In this document: positions 35,401 to 43,800 of the stretch, in pieces
Position numbering within the stretch: the first letter of the stretch is position 1
Layout: each line of letters begins with the position of its first letter
NCBI RefSeq assembly: GCF_015533855.1
Contig: NZ_AP024154.1
Coordinates: 3,106,501-3,170,500, forward strand
Source of the DNA: Echinicola sp. 20G
GTDB taxonomy: Bacteria > Bacteroidota > Bacteroidia > Cytophagales > Cyclobacteriaceae
DNA: 64,000 nt
Reading direction: 5' to 3'
Translations under genes and position numbers: made by a program
The notes under the pieces: generated by a model
What the model was told of the DNA's origin: nothing
Seen by the model: only the letters and a program-made list of their open reading frames with translations
The model's database searches: none

Positions 35401-35711
35401 GTCAGACGGGTGGGGGTGCCACCCGTAGAGGGCATGGTAAAGACGTCAAAATTCCCGAACCGGTTGCTGGCAAAGGCTATGGTCTTACCATCATGGCTCC
35501 ATACTGGACGCACATCATGGTAGTCGCTTGTGGTAATGGGAACAGCAGCTCCGCCTTCAGCATCTACTCTATATAGATTGCCCATATAACCGAAAATGAT
35601 GGTTTTTCCATCGGGGGATATGGATGGATACCTCATCCATTTGGCATTTTCTTGGGCGAATAACACTGCAGATATAAAAAGAAGCGCTATCACCGAAAAG
35701 ATTTTTTTCAT
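32475..35711 (-). CDS. Tricorn-like S41 family protease with WD/PD40 propeller
   Basis: 1078 residues from the ATG at 35711 (a TTG three codons earlier also opens the frame). Signal peptide 'MKKIFSVIALLFISAVLFAQ'. Residues about 25-550 hold repeated PD40 blades ('SPDGKTIIFGYMG', 'SHDGKTIAFASNR', 'SPDGKKIAFVEER'). A Lys/Glu/Asp-rich linker spans about 565-598, then a second propeller-like part. A PDZ domain lies at about 780-855 ('VAAGPLDVAQSKVKAGDIITAING'-type), and a C-terminal S41 peptidase domain has the likely nucleophile Ser984 in 'GNYSDAF' and 'VAGTGTAVWW'. Role: secreted or periplasmic oligopeptide degradation. The charged linker is unusual compared with archaeal Tricorn. Monocistronic. 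Confidence 0.92.
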   Translation of the reverse strand: MKKIFSVIALLFISAVLFAQENAKWMRYPSISPDGKTIIFGYMGNLYRVDAEGGAAVPITTSDYHDVRPVWSHDGKTIAFASNRFGNFDVFTMPSTGGTPTRLTFNSANDYPYDFTTDNKRVLFGSGRAAPAESVRFPGTGYWQNLYTIPTQGGRAILLTAAGAEEAHFNADGSQLVFQDRKGYEDPWRKHHTSAVSRDIWLYDVKEENYQQLSSFQGENREPVFSANGDNYYYLNEKDGTQNLYKGSLAGNADVQLTTFKDFPVRHLSISKDNKIAFTWKGEIYTLTDGAKPTKLAVQVMDDAAFEAIKNVDINNVSEFAVSPNGKEIAFVNRGEVFVTGIEDARTKNITNSPEQERMVEWSPDGKSLIYSGEKDGSWNVYKATLRRPEEKYFFASTILTTEPLIATASEEFQATYSPDGKKIAFVEERNILKIYDVDSKKTITILPEGHNHSYSDGDWGYKWSPDSKWLLVDDEKGYMFSQNTALIKADGSGEIQYPINSGFGENRAKWAMEGKMMTYLSSKEGRKSLANQGSREYDIYAVFFDQEAYDRYAMSKNDFKLLEDLEKEEKKEEDKKEKDSKDKKKEDDKAEKETLKLDLKNLDNRKVKLTINSSSISDYALNKDGSKVYYLSSFEKGYDLWVTEPRTHSTKILAKMGGSPSGIEISEDGGTLYMSNRGRPVKVDAKSGKVTNISIDGDMKLDKAGEREYIFDHAWRQVKKKFYDPTLHGIDWDMYHKEYGKFLPHINNNYDFQELLSEFLGELNASHTGGRYYASQSDGDVTASLGLLYDETFTGAGIKISEVIAAGPLDVAQSKVKAGDIITAINGEEIGKDENWNKYLTNISGKKIVLNIKSGKESYEQTVQPTSMGEESQLMYKRWTKTMEEMVDSLSNGQLGYVHVRGMNDGSFREVYETVLGRHMDKKALVVDTRFNGGGWLHDDLNTFLSGKTYLEFSPQGEKVKGGEPMARWTKPSIVLMSEGNYSDAFIFPYIYKQNGIGKLVGMPVAGTGTAVWWERQIDPSIIFGIPMIGTIGTDGEVTENKELEPDILVPLPYNDFLQGIDPQLGTAVKELLKETN

Positions 35712-36127
35712 TTGGTCCAAAGTTTTTAATCTGGGTTGATTTAATTAAACAGATACTAATGTACAAAATAGGAGAATGTGCCAAGAAGAGTATTCCTTGA
35801 GCGGTCGATACCGGAAACGCGAAGCTATGAGTAAATACCTAAATTTATTTAGTGCAATAGTGTTGCGAATATAGTTTTGCTTTTAATGAAAAACAAACCA
35901 GTTTTTAAGTTAAGGGAGATAGGATTATGAATTTAAATTAGTTAGGTTCTTATTTTAAAGCTCAAAAACTTAACCTAAGCATAAACATTTATATAATTGC
36001 TAAAGGCTTCCGACCTCTAATTTTGTGCTTTTAAAAACGAATCCCAGTAAAGGGATAAATGGAGGAAGTTTCCTCTGTTCTTCTTATTGAACTATGGTGT
36101 AAATTAAGCGCAACAAATAAAGCATTT
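35712..36127. other. Divergent intergenic region between Tricorn-like and phosphatase genes
   Basis: About 415 bases without a supported gene. It holds the probable promoter at 35997-36025 for the phosphatase; the promoter of the minus-strand protease was not recognised. A longer phosphatase frame begins at 36059 but its extra 23 residues precede a normal signal peptide. Confidence 0.5.
35997..36025 (+). promoter_or_regulatory. Candidate Bacteroidota-type promoter of the phosphatase gene
   Basis: TTG (35997-35999), 18 bases, then TAATTTTG (36018-36025), matching the -33/-7 pattern TTG...TAnnTTTG known for Bacteroidota sigma-ABfr. It lies about 100 bases before the chosen ATG at 36128. Confidence 0.5.
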
Positions 36128-37957
36128 ATGAAAATCAAACCCATTATAGGATTATTCATTTTGTTCTGGCCTTTAGTTGGCTTTGGGCAAGAGGAAACGT
36201 TTTTTAAACTTCATTCCCACAATGATTATTTGCAGGAAGTCCCTTTTTGGACTGCCTACGCTAACAATTGTGCTTCCATTGAAGTGGATGTCATTTTAAT
36301 AAATGGAAGATTGATGGTAGCTCATGAAGAAGAATCTATTGAAGACGGTAAAACCTTGGAGAGTCTTTACCTTGAACCTATCAGGCAAGCCAAAAAGTTG
36401 GAGATAGGGCCCGGCTTAGACTTTCAGCTATTGGTAGATCTCAAGACGGAAGCATCGGCCACTATGCCTGTTCTAATGGATATATTGGGAAAATATGAAG
36501 ATGTATTGGCCAATGGCGACCAAGGAGTACAAGTGGTCGTATCCGGGAATAGACCTCAAATAGTAGATTATAAGAATTATTCTGATTTGGTGCTTTTTGA
36601 CTACCAAAGCACGGATTTGTCTGCTGATTTACCTTGGGAGAAGATCGCTTTAGTAAGTTTACCTTACAGGAGTATGTCTGTTTGGAATGGGAAGGGAAGG
36701 ATAGTTGAAGAAGAGCTTCAAAAGCTAAAATCGGTAATCACAAAAGTTCATGAAGCGGGTAGGCCTATCCGCTTTTGGGGTGCACCAGATAGCAAATCTG
36801 CTTGGAAGGCTTTTTATGACCTGGGCATTGATTACATCAACACGGATATGCCCTTTGAGGCAAATCAATACCTAAACTCGCTCAAAGGTAATGTAGTAAC
36901 CAGTACACATAGGCACGAAATATACTATCCTGAATTTAAATCCGACGGCGTGGATATGCCTATCAGGAATGTTATTTTGATGATTGGTGACGGCAATGGC
37001 TTGGCACACATTTCCGCAGGGATGTACGCAAACGGAAATAAACTTAATTTGACCCAGCTTAGGCATATTGGCTTGGTAAAAACACAGTCTTCCGATGATT
37101 TCACCACAGATTCAGCAGCTGGGGCAACAGCATTGGCAACAGGCCAAAAAGCCAATAACAGGGCCATTGGTTTTTCTACTGATGGAAAAGCCTTACAGAG
37201 TATTCCTGAAATATTAAGTACTTATAACTTTAGCGCGGGAATTGTGACGACGGATAATGTGACAGGCGCATCTCCTGCTTCGTTTTATGCTCATCAGAAA
37301 GACCGAAGTATGATAAAGGGCATTGCATCAGATTTGAGCAAAAGCCAATTGGACTTGTTTGTAGGTGGAGGAAAAATTGACTTTCTGACTCAAGGTAGAG
37401 ATTTGATATCTCCGCTGGAGGAAGCAGGATTCCATTTAGCTGGTTCATTGGAGGAACTTTCTACTAGTGATGCAGATAGAGTAGGTTATTTTGGGAGTAA
37501 TCAAGAATTGCCAACAATAGAAAAAGGAAGAGCTGGTTTTTTATTGAAAGCTACAGATCAGTCACTAAGCTTTCTTTCCGAGAAGGAACGTCCTTTCTTT
37601 TTGATGATCGAGGGAGCCAAGATCGACACAGGGGGACATCTTAATGAGGCAAAAACGGTAGTTGAGGAGGAATTGGATTTTGATGAAGCGATAGGAAAGG
37701 TATTACAGTTTGCCGATGAAAATCCTGGGACCTTAGTCTTGATTACGGCTGACCATGAAACAGGAGGCGTAACACTACCTCAAGGGAATTTGGAAAGAGG
37801 GGAGGTGGAATTGAATTTTGATACCCATGACCATACTGGGATTTTGGTGCCATTGTTTGCCTATGGTCCCCATGCCAATGAATTCACTGGGGTATATGAA
37901 AATACGGCTGTTTTTAAAAAACTGATGAAGTTGATCAAGCAATATTATGAGCACTAA
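36128..37957 (+). CDS. PI-PLC/GDPD-like domain fused to alkaline phosphatase
   Basis: 609 residues from the ATG at 36128, which starts a clear signal peptide (about 1-20, ending 'LVGFGQ'). Residues about 25-250 form a phosphodiesterase TIM-barrel of the PI-PLC-like superfamily: 'KLHSHNDYLQ' (His29, His31), 'IEVDV' (Glu52, Asp54), 'VAHEEES' and 'DYINTDMP'. Residues about 278-609 are an alkaline phosphatase: metal Asp288 in 'LMIGDGNG', nucleophile Ser329 in 'TTDSAAGATALATGQ', 'DHETGGV' and 'HDHTGILVPLFAYGP'. Together they could release phosphate from phosphodiesters in two steps in one periplasmic polypeptide (inference). It overlaps the convergent 72-residue gene by 4 bases. Confidence 0.92.
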   Translation: MKIKPIIGLFILFWPLVGFGQEETFFKLHSHNDYLQEVPFWTAYANNCASIEVDVILINGRLMVAHEEESIEDGKTLESLYLEPIRQAKKLEIGPGLDFQLLVDLKTEASATMPVLMDILGKYEDVLANGDQGVQVVVSGNRPQIVDYKNYSDLVLFDYQSTDLSADLPWEKIALVSLPYRSMSVWNGKGRIVEEELQKLKSVITKVHEAGRPIRFWGAPDSKSAWKAFYDLGIDYINTDMPFEANQYLNSLKGNVVTSTHRHEIYYPEFKSDGVDMPIRNVILMIGDGNGLAHISAGMYANGNKLNLTQLRHIGLVKTQSSDDFTTDSAAGATALATGQKANNRAIGFSTDGKALQSIPEILSTYNFSAGIVTTDNVTGASPASFYAHQKDRSMIKGIASDLSKSQLDLFVGGGKIDFLTQGRDLISPLEEAGFHLAGSLEELSTSDADRVGYFGSNQELPTIEKGRAGFLLKATDQSLSFLSEKERPFFLMIEGAKIDTGGHLNEAKTVVEEELDFDEAIGKVLQFADENPGTLVLITADHETGGVTLPQGNLERGEVELNFDTHDHTGILVPLFAYGPHANEFTGVYENTAVFKKLMKLIKQYYEH

Positions 37958-38172
37958 GCCAATTGTTGGTGTCGCTCACACCAAGCAGTGATCAGCTCTT
38001 CTTTTTTATTGGTGTATTTGTGGAAGTCAATGAAGATGGGACTCTTTTTTATGGTTCTGAGTATGATCCAGTCTTTGCCTTCTGCTTCTATGGTACTTCC
38101 TGATAAATCCTCAACTGTATTTCCCAGTCCATTGCAATAATGATCGAAGATGGTTTTTCCAATGTTTGACAT
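37954..38172 (-). CDS. Small conserved-looking hypothetical protein
   Basis: 72 residues, cytoplasmic, no recognised family. Sequence is compact and protein-like ('GKTIFDHYCNGLGNTVEDLS', 'DWIILRTIKKSPIFIDFHKY'), ending 'AWCERHQQLA'. Its last 4 bases overlap the stop region of the convergent phosphatase gene. Moderately confident it is real because codon use and hydrophobic spacing are regular and the opposite frame there is short; no function is proposed. Confidence 0.55.
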   Translation of the reverse strand: MSNIGKTIFDHYCNGLGNTVEDLSGSTIEAEGKDWIILRTIKKSPIFIDFHKYTNKKEELITAWCERHQQLA

Positions 38173-38285
38173 AGTAAGTTGGTGTTAATGGTCAAGAAAA
38201 AAGTGGTATTCGATAAACGTAAAACACAATAAATTGGTTACTGAACTATCAAAATACCCAAGAATTCGTTTTGCCAAAATAAAGT

Positions 38286-38729
38286 TTAAAGCCACAAGCC
38301 ATCTTCATAAAGGAGTTCAAACGTTGTCCAGAAAAGGTCTTTTGGTCTTGATTTTATCAAAAGAGGTATTGAGTCAATATCTTTACCCAATTTTACTACT
38401 TCTACCTTAGGAATATTTTTTTCAGAAGAAAAATATACAAATAACCAATTATTATAAAATTGAAATAAGCCGACCCACTTCTCCGTAACCGAAACCATAA
38501 TACTCATGCCTAGTTCTATAGTGGGTTCTCCCAATGCTCCCCTTACTATATGATAGTTTGACAATTCATGTATAAGAATAGTTTGAGGGGGGTGCTCAAT
38601 GATATTTGCCAATTGACACAATTGGTCTTTTTCAAATGCCTGAACCGTTCGCTTTGTGGACGATTGGAAGTTTCTAAAAAGCAAACTAAAGTAATCTTTG
38701 TTTACTTTGGGGTGATTTTTCTTTGACAT
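38286..38729 (-). CDS. Hypothetical protein, family not recognised
   Basis: 147 residues, no signal peptide. Begins with a basic segment 'MSKKNHPKVNKDYFSLLF'; the central part has strands 'ELGMSIMVSVTEKWVGLFQF' and 'WLFVYFSSEKN', and it ends 'TFELLYEDGLWL'. No catalytic motif is visible. It lies 113 bases upstream of the 72-residue gene on the same strand, so both may be one transcript. A+T-rich relative to the sulfatase cluster. Confidence 0.6.
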   Translation of the reverse strand: MSKKNHPKVNKDYFSLLFRNFQSSTKRTVQAFEKDQLCQLANIIEHPPQTILIHELSNYHIVRGALGEPTIELGMSIMVSVTEKWVGLFQFYNNWLFVYFSSEKNIPKVEVVKLGKDIDSIPLLIKSRPKDLFWTTFELLYEDGLWL

Positions 38730-38911
38730 GCTACGGTGATTAACTTTTATTAAACAAAGTGTAGAATAAATATGTTTAAATGTTTTTGTTGTTTTAGGTT
38801 GGGCGGGTGTACAGTGTTTTAGGTGGTTGAAATTCAGGAGTATATTTCTTCTTGAGCTATTGTTTTTTGGTAATGCTGCCTAGTTCGTAAAGCTTTATGG
38901 TAGTCTTTCTT

Positions 38912-38936
38912 TGCCAATATTTAATGAATATTGGCA
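38912..38936 (+). promoter_or_regulatory. Perfect palindrome in the leader of the sulfatase cluster
   Basis: TGCCAATATT (38912-38921), spacer TAATG, AATATTGGCA (38927-38936): a 10-bp perfect inverted repeat, 76 bases upstream of the first sulfatase ATG. No T-run follows, so an operator or mRNA leader hairpin is likelier than a terminator. Confidence 0.55.
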
Positions 38937-39011
38937 TTGATTCAAGTCCTGTTGGTCTCTCTTGCTGTGATGTATAGTAAATTCATAGGAAGTAGAAAAA
39001 TTAAAAAGACT

Positions 39012-40580
39012 ATGAAATCAAAACTTTTAATTAGAACAGGTCTTTGCCTTGTTATCAATTGTTTTTGTTTTGGATCTTATGCACAAGAAAAGCCCAACAT
39101 ACTTGTGATCATGGGAGACGATATTGGTTATTGGAACCTGAGTTATAATAACAGAGGAATGATGGGATATACTACTCCCAACATTGATAAGCTGGCTGCT
39201 GAAGGCACTACTTTTACTGATTATTATGCTGAACAATCCTGCACAGCAGGTAGGGCAGCATTTATAACGGGACAGATGCCTGTGAGAACTGGAATGACTA
39301 AGGTTGGTATACCAGGCTCTACTTTGGGGATTCAGCCAGAAGATCCCACATTGGCTGAGCTGCTTAAGCCTTTGGGCTATGCCACAGGTCAATTTGGTAA
39401 AAACCATTTAGGTGATTTGGATGAATTTTTACCTACCAACCATGGTTTTGATGAATTTTATGGAAATCTATACCACTTAAATGCAGAAGAGACCCCTGAA
39501 AACCCCTACTACCCTAAGAATCCAGAGTTCAGGAAAAAATTTGGCCCCAGAGGTGTCATTAAGAGTTCCGCAGATGGAAGTGTAGAGGATACTGGTCCTT
39601 TGACCAAAAAAAGAATGGAGACTATAGATCAGGAAGTATTGGATGCTACAACCGATTTTATGGATCGACAAGTGGAAGCGGATAAACCATTTTTTGTTTG
39701 GTTCAATACCACCCGAATGCATTATGTAACCCATGTGCCAGAAGAGTATGAAGGAAAAACCGGGCTTGGTGAATATGCTGATGGAATGGTCCAACATGAT
39801 GATCAAATTGGAAAATTATTGAGCAAACTGGAAGAACTTGGTGTGGACGATAATACCATTATTATTTACACTACTGATAACGGTCCACATTTCAATATGT
39901 GGCCTGATGGAGGAATTACACCATTTAGAGGAGAAAAAAATACCAACTGGGATGGAGGTTATCGTGTGCCGTGCATCATCAAGTGGCCTGGGAAAATACC
40001 AGCAGGAAATGTGGTAAATGAAATTGTTTCGGGTAATGACTGGTTGCCTACCATCATGGCGGCAGTAGGAGAGGATGATATTAAGGAAAAGTTACTCACT
40101 GGATACCAGGTTGGTGATATGAATTATAGGGTTCACTTAGATGGATATAATTTGTTGCCGTTTTTAACTGGAGAAAAGGAAGTGAGTAAAGACCAATATG
40201 GAGCTACTAACTGGCCAAGAAGAGAGTTTTTTTACTGGAATGATGATGGGCAATTGGTAGCTATGCGCTATGATCGCTGGAAGCTGGTATTTATGGAACA
40301 GCAATCCTCCAAATTTGGTGTGTGGATGTATCCGTTTGTTCAACTAAGGATTCCTTTAATATTTGATTTAAGAATGGATCCTTTTGAAAGGGCTCAGCAT
40401 AATTCCAATAGTTATTATGAATGGATGGAAGGAATTATCCAGTTTGCTGGTGGAGCTTCTCAAGTTATCGCAGGTCAAATGATTTCATCATTTAAGGATT
40501 ATCCACCTAGGCAAAGACCAGCTTCATTTAATCTGGATGAAGTAATGGAATCATTAACTGCTGGACAACAAGGAAATTGA
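39012..40580 (+). CDS. Sulfatase, S1 family, tandem copy 1
   Basis: 522 residues from the ATG at 39012; the open frame runs further up but the extra 27 residues precede a normal signal peptide ('LLIRTGLCLVINCFCFGSYA'). Metal site 'MGDDIG' (Asp36-Asp37); formylglycine motif C-T-A-G-R at Cys77 in 'EQSCTAGRAAFITGQ'; 'GKNHLGD' lysine/histidine motif; 'TTDNGPH' second metal site. Sec-exported, probably periplasmic. Hydrolyses a sulfate ester of unknown substrate after Cys-to-formylglycine conversion. First of three tandem paralogues (gaps 82 and 26 bases) that share long stretches such as 'GYATGQFGKNHLGD'. A perfect palindrome in the leader may control the cluster. Confidence 0.92.
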   Translation: MKSKLLIRTGLCLVINCFCFGSYAQEKPNILVIMGDDIGYWNLSYNNRGMMGYTTPNIDKLAAEGTTFTDYYAEQSCTAGRAAFITGQMPVRTGMTKVGIPGSTLGIQPEDPTLAELLKPLGYATGQFGKNHLGDLDEFLPTNHGFDEFYGNLYHLNAEETPENPYYPKNPEFRKKFGPRGVIKSSADGSVEDTGPLTKKRMETIDQEVLDATTDFMDRQVEADKPFFVWFNTTRMHYVTHVPEEYEGKTGLGEYADGMVQHDDQIGKLLSKLEELGVDDNTIIIYTTDNGPHFNMWPDGGITPFRGEKNTNWDGGYRVPCIIKWPGKIPAGNVVNEIVSGNDWLPTIMAAVGEDDIKEKLLTGYQVGDMNYRVHLDGYNLLPFLTGEKEVSKDQYGATNWPRREFFYWNDDGQLVAMRYDRWKLVFMEQQSSKFGVWMYPFVQLRIPLIFDLRMDPFERAQHNSNSYYEWMEGIIQFAGGASQVIAGQMISSFKDYPPRQRPASFNLDEVMESLTAGQQGN

Positions 40581-40662
40581 TTCTCTTTTAAATATTTATA
40601 AAAAAGAGTTAAAGGCAGCAACAAATAAGACTAACCTACAAATAATGAAAATCTAAATCTCT

Positions 40663-42198
40663 ATGAAGAAAACAACGTTTTTATTGCTTTTTACAATGGT
40701 TATTGGGTCAACTTATGCCCAAGACAAACCCAATATCTTGGTAATTTGGGGAGATGACATTGGCCAATCCAATATCAGTGCATACACTCTAGGTATGGTG
40801 GGCTATCACACACCTAATATTGATAGAATAGCGAAGGAGGGAATGATCTTTACCGATTATTATGCCGAGCAAAGCTGTACAGCTGGCCGTTCTTCTTTTA
40901 TTTTAGGACAAAGTGTATTTCGTACTGGATTGAGTAAGGTAGGTATGCCAGGTGCAAAAGAGGGAATTTCAGAGAAAGACCCAACTATTGCTGAATTGCT
41001 TAAACCAGCAGGTTATGCCACAGGTCAATTTGGTAAAAACCATTTGGGAGACCGAGATGAACACTTACCAACCAATCATGGATTTGATGTCTTTTACGGT
41101 AATTTATATCATTTAAATGCTGAAGAGGAACCTGAATTGCCTGATTATCCTGACCCAGCAGAGTATCCTAATTTTAGAGAAAAATATGGTCCAAGAGGGG
41201 TTATCAAGTCAACCGCTGATGGAAGTATAGAAGATACAGGTCCATTGACCAAGAAAAGAATGGAGATTATCGATGATGAGTCTTCAGATGCGGCAATAGA
41301 ATTTATCCGTAATGCAGTTGCCAATGACCAAAGATTTTTCGTGTGGTGGAACGGTACCAGAATGCACTTTAGAACTCATGTGAAAGAAGAGCATCGCGGA
41401 ATCTCAGGGCAAAATGAATATGGAGACGGTATGGTCGAACATGATATGCATGTTGGTAAGTTCTTGGACTTATTGGATGAACTGGGCATCGCTGACAATA
41501 CGATTGTAATGTATAGTACTGACAATGGTCCCCATAAAAACACATGGCCTGACGCAGGGGTAAACCCATTTAGAGGAGAGAAAAACACCAACTGGGAAGG
41601 TGGATGGAGAGTGCCGGCTATGGTTCGCTGGCCTGGTAAAATCAAGGCTGGGTCTGTCAGTAATGAGGTCATGAGTGGAATGGACTGGATGCCAACATTT
41701 TTGGCTGCAGCAGGACAAGGGGACGTTCCTCAAAAGTTATTGTCAGGTTATTCCGCAAATGGCAGAAACTTCAAAGTGCATCTCGATGGTTATAACTTCT
41801 TGCCTTATTTAACCGGTCAAGTAGATAAAGGGCCTAGAAAAGAAATTTTTTACTTCTCGGATGATGGAGATTTAACTGCCTTAAGATATAATGATTGGAA
41901 GTTGATCTTCATGGAACAACGAATGGCAGGTACATTGGGGGTATGGGCCAATCCTTTTACCCCTTTACGAATGCCTTTAGTATTTAATTTGAGGAGAGAT
42001 CCATATGAGTTTGCAACCATTACATCCAATACTTATTATGACTGGATGTTGGATCATGCATTTTTATTGGTTCCAGCTCAGGATATAGTAGCTGATTTCC
42101 TAATGACCTTTAAAGACTATCCGCCTAGAATGCAAGCAGCTAGTTTCAGTTTGGATAAAGTTTTGGAAAAACTTTCCTCACCTAACGGAAGTAACTAA
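40663..42198 (+). CDS. Sulfatase, S1 family, tandem copy 2
   Basis: 511 residues. Signal peptide 'MKKTTFLLLFTMVIGSTYAQ'. Active-site set complete: 'WGDDIG' (Asp31-Asp32), Cys72 in 'QSCTAGRSSFILGQ', 'GKNHLGD' and 'STDNGPHKNTWPD'. It has 'RKEIFYFSDDGDLTALRYNDWK' where copy 1 has 'REFFYWNDDGQLVAMRYDRWK', showing clear homology with divergence in surface regions. Same export and cofactor logic as copy 1; the specificity is unknown. Lies 82 bases after copy 1 and 26 bases before copy 3, so the three are co-transcribed. Confidence 0.92.
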   Translation: MKKTTFLLLFTMVIGSTYAQDKPNILVIWGDDIGQSNISAYTLGMVGYHTPNIDRIAKEGMIFTDYYAEQSCTAGRSSFILGQSVFRTGLSKVGMPGAKEGISEKDPTIAELLKPAGYATGQFGKNHLGDRDEHLPTNHGFDVFYGNLYHLNAEEEPELPDYPDPAEYPNFREKYGPRGVIKSTADGSIEDTGPLTKKRMEIIDDESSDAAIEFIRNAVANDQRFFVWWNGTRMHFRTHVKEEHRGISGQNEYGDGMVEHDMHVGKFLDLLDELGIADNTIVMYSTDNGPHKNTWPDAGVNPFRGEKNTNWEGGWRVPAMVRWPGKIKAGSVSNEVMSGMDWMPTFLAAAGQGDVPQKLLSGYSANGRNFKVHLDGYNFLPYLTGQVDKGPRKEIFYFSDDGDLTALRYNDWKLIFMEQRMAGTLGVWANPFTPLRMPLVFNLRRDPYEFATITSNTYYDWMLDHAFLLVPAQDIVADFLMTFKDYPPRMQAASFSLDKVLEKLSSPNGSN

Positions 42199-42224
42199 GA
42201 ATACAATCAAAGAAATTTAACTAA

Positions 42225-43730
42225 ATGAAAAAATCAACACTTTTAATACTGTTTACAATGGTCTTTGGGGCAATCTATGCCCAAGACAAACCCAATATCT
42301 TGGTGATATGGGGAGATGATATAGGCTGGTCCAATGTGGGCTTTAACAACAATGGCATGATGGGGTATAAAACCCCAAATATCGACCGTATCGCTAATGA
42401 AGGAGCTGTTTTTACCGATTGGTATGGACAACAGTCTTGTACAGCTGGTAGAGCTGCCTTTATTTTAGGACAACATCCTTTTAGAAGTGGTTTGTTGACC
42501 ATTGGTATGCCTGGTGATTCACATGGGATTCAATCTTCCCAACCTACCATTGCTGACTTGCTCAAGCCACAAGGCTATGCGACCGGGCAATTTGGTAAGA
42601 ACCACTTGGGAGATCAAGATGAACACTTACCTACTCAACATGGTTTTGATGAGTTTTTTGGGAACCTTTATCACCTAAATGCAGAGGAGGAACCTGAAGG
42701 CTATTATTATCCCAAAGATCCTGAATTCCGTAAAAAATTTGGTCCTAGAGGGGTAATACACTCATATTCTGATGGTAGAATGGAAGATACCGGGCCATTA
42801 ACAAAACAAAGAATGGAGACTGTGGATGATGAGTTTGAAGACGCGGCCATTTCCTTTATCGAAAAAGCACACGCAGATGGTAAGCCTTTCTTTGTATGGT
42901 TAAGTGCTACCAGAATGCATGTTTGGACTCACTTAAAAGAAGAAAGTGAAGGAGTAACAGGTATTGGACTTTATGCAGATGGTATGGTAGAGCATGACAA
43001 AGCAGTAGGTCGTATTCTTGATAAATTAGATGAGCTAGGAATTACAGACAATACCATAGTGATGTATTCTACTGATAATGGTGCTGAAAAATTCACTTGG
43101 CCTGATGGTGGTAGTTCTCCGTTCAGAGGAGAAAAGGGAACCACTTGGGAGGGTGGTTTTAGGGTGCCATGTGCCATAAGGTGGCCTGGTGTGATCGAAC
43201 CGGGATCTATAATAAATGATATTTTCTCTCATGAGGATATGATGCCAACACTTTTGGCAGCAGCAGGAGAACCTAGTATCAAAGAGAAAGTACTGAGTGG
43301 CTATCAAGCTAATGGTAAAACATTCAAGCAGCATTTAGATGGGTATAATATGCTTCCATTTTTGAAAGGTGATGCTGAAGAATCCCCACGAAAAGAAATA
43401 TTTTATTTTGATGCTGGTGGAAACCTCAATGCGATCAGATATGGAATGTGGAAACTACATTTTGCAATTATGGACGGGGCAATCAATACGGCTTATCGTA
43501 AAACACCTAGTTGGCCACTTGCAATCAATTTAAGGGGAGACCCATATGAGGTGTCTTTTGAATCTGGACTCTACACTAGGTGGTATGGTGAGAATATGTG
43601 GTTATTTGTTCCTGCACAACGTTATGCTGCAGAGTTTTTATCCACATTTAAGGATTTCCCCCCGCAAACTGGGTCGTCACTTTCTGTTGATAAAGTAGTG
43701 CAACAGTTGGCTAGTCCTCCTAGAAATTAG
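42225..43730 (+). CDS. Sulfatase, S1 family, tandem copy 3
   Basis: 501 residues. Signal peptide 'MKKSTLLILFTMVFGAIYAQ', almost identical to copy 2. 'WGDDIG' (Asp31-Asp32), formylglycine Cys72 in 'QSCTAGRAAFILGQ' and 'GKNHLGD' are intact. The second metal site reads 'STDNGAE' instead of 'TDNGPH', and the substrate-side motif 'SATRMHVW' differs from 'NTTRMHY' and 'NGTRMHF' of copies 1 and 2, so substrate preference probably differs (inference). It is followed by a hairpin terminator before the HAD-family gene. Confidence 0.92.
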   Translation: MKKSTLLILFTMVFGAIYAQDKPNILVIWGDDIGWSNVGFNNNGMMGYKTPNIDRIANEGAVFTDWYGQQSCTAGRAAFILGQHPFRSGLLTIGMPGDSHGIQSSQPTIADLLKPQGYATGQFGKNHLGDQDEHLPTQHGFDEFFGNLYHLNAEEEPEGYYYPKDPEFRKKFGPRGVIHSYSDGRMEDTGPLTKQRMETVDDEFEDAAISFIEKAHADGKPFFVWLSATRMHVWTHLKEESEGVTGIGLYADGMVEHDKAVGRILDKLDELGITDNTIVMYSTDNGAEKFTWPDGGSSPFRGEKGTTWEGGFRVPCAIRWPGVIEPGSIINDIFSHEDMMPTLLAAAGEPSIKEKVLSGYQANGKTFKQHLDGYNMLPFLKGDAEESPRKEIFYFDAGGNLNAIRYGMWKLHFAIMDGAINTAYRKTPSWPLAINLRGDPYEVSFESGLYTRWYGENMWLFVPAQRYAAEFLSTFKDFPPQTGSSLSVDKVVQQLASPPRN

Positions 43731-43744
43731 AAAATAATCAAAAG

Positions 43745-43782
43745 AAAAAAGTGAATATCCAAGTTGTGGGTATTCACTTTTT
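43745..43782 (+). terminator. Intrinsic terminator after the sulfatase cluster
   Basis: AAAAAGTGAATA / TATTCACTTTTT with inner CC/GG and a 7-base loop; the T-run TTTTT closes it. It ends about 19 bases before the HAD gene start. Confidence 0.85.
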
Positions 43783-43800
43783 CAATTAATCACTGCTGAG

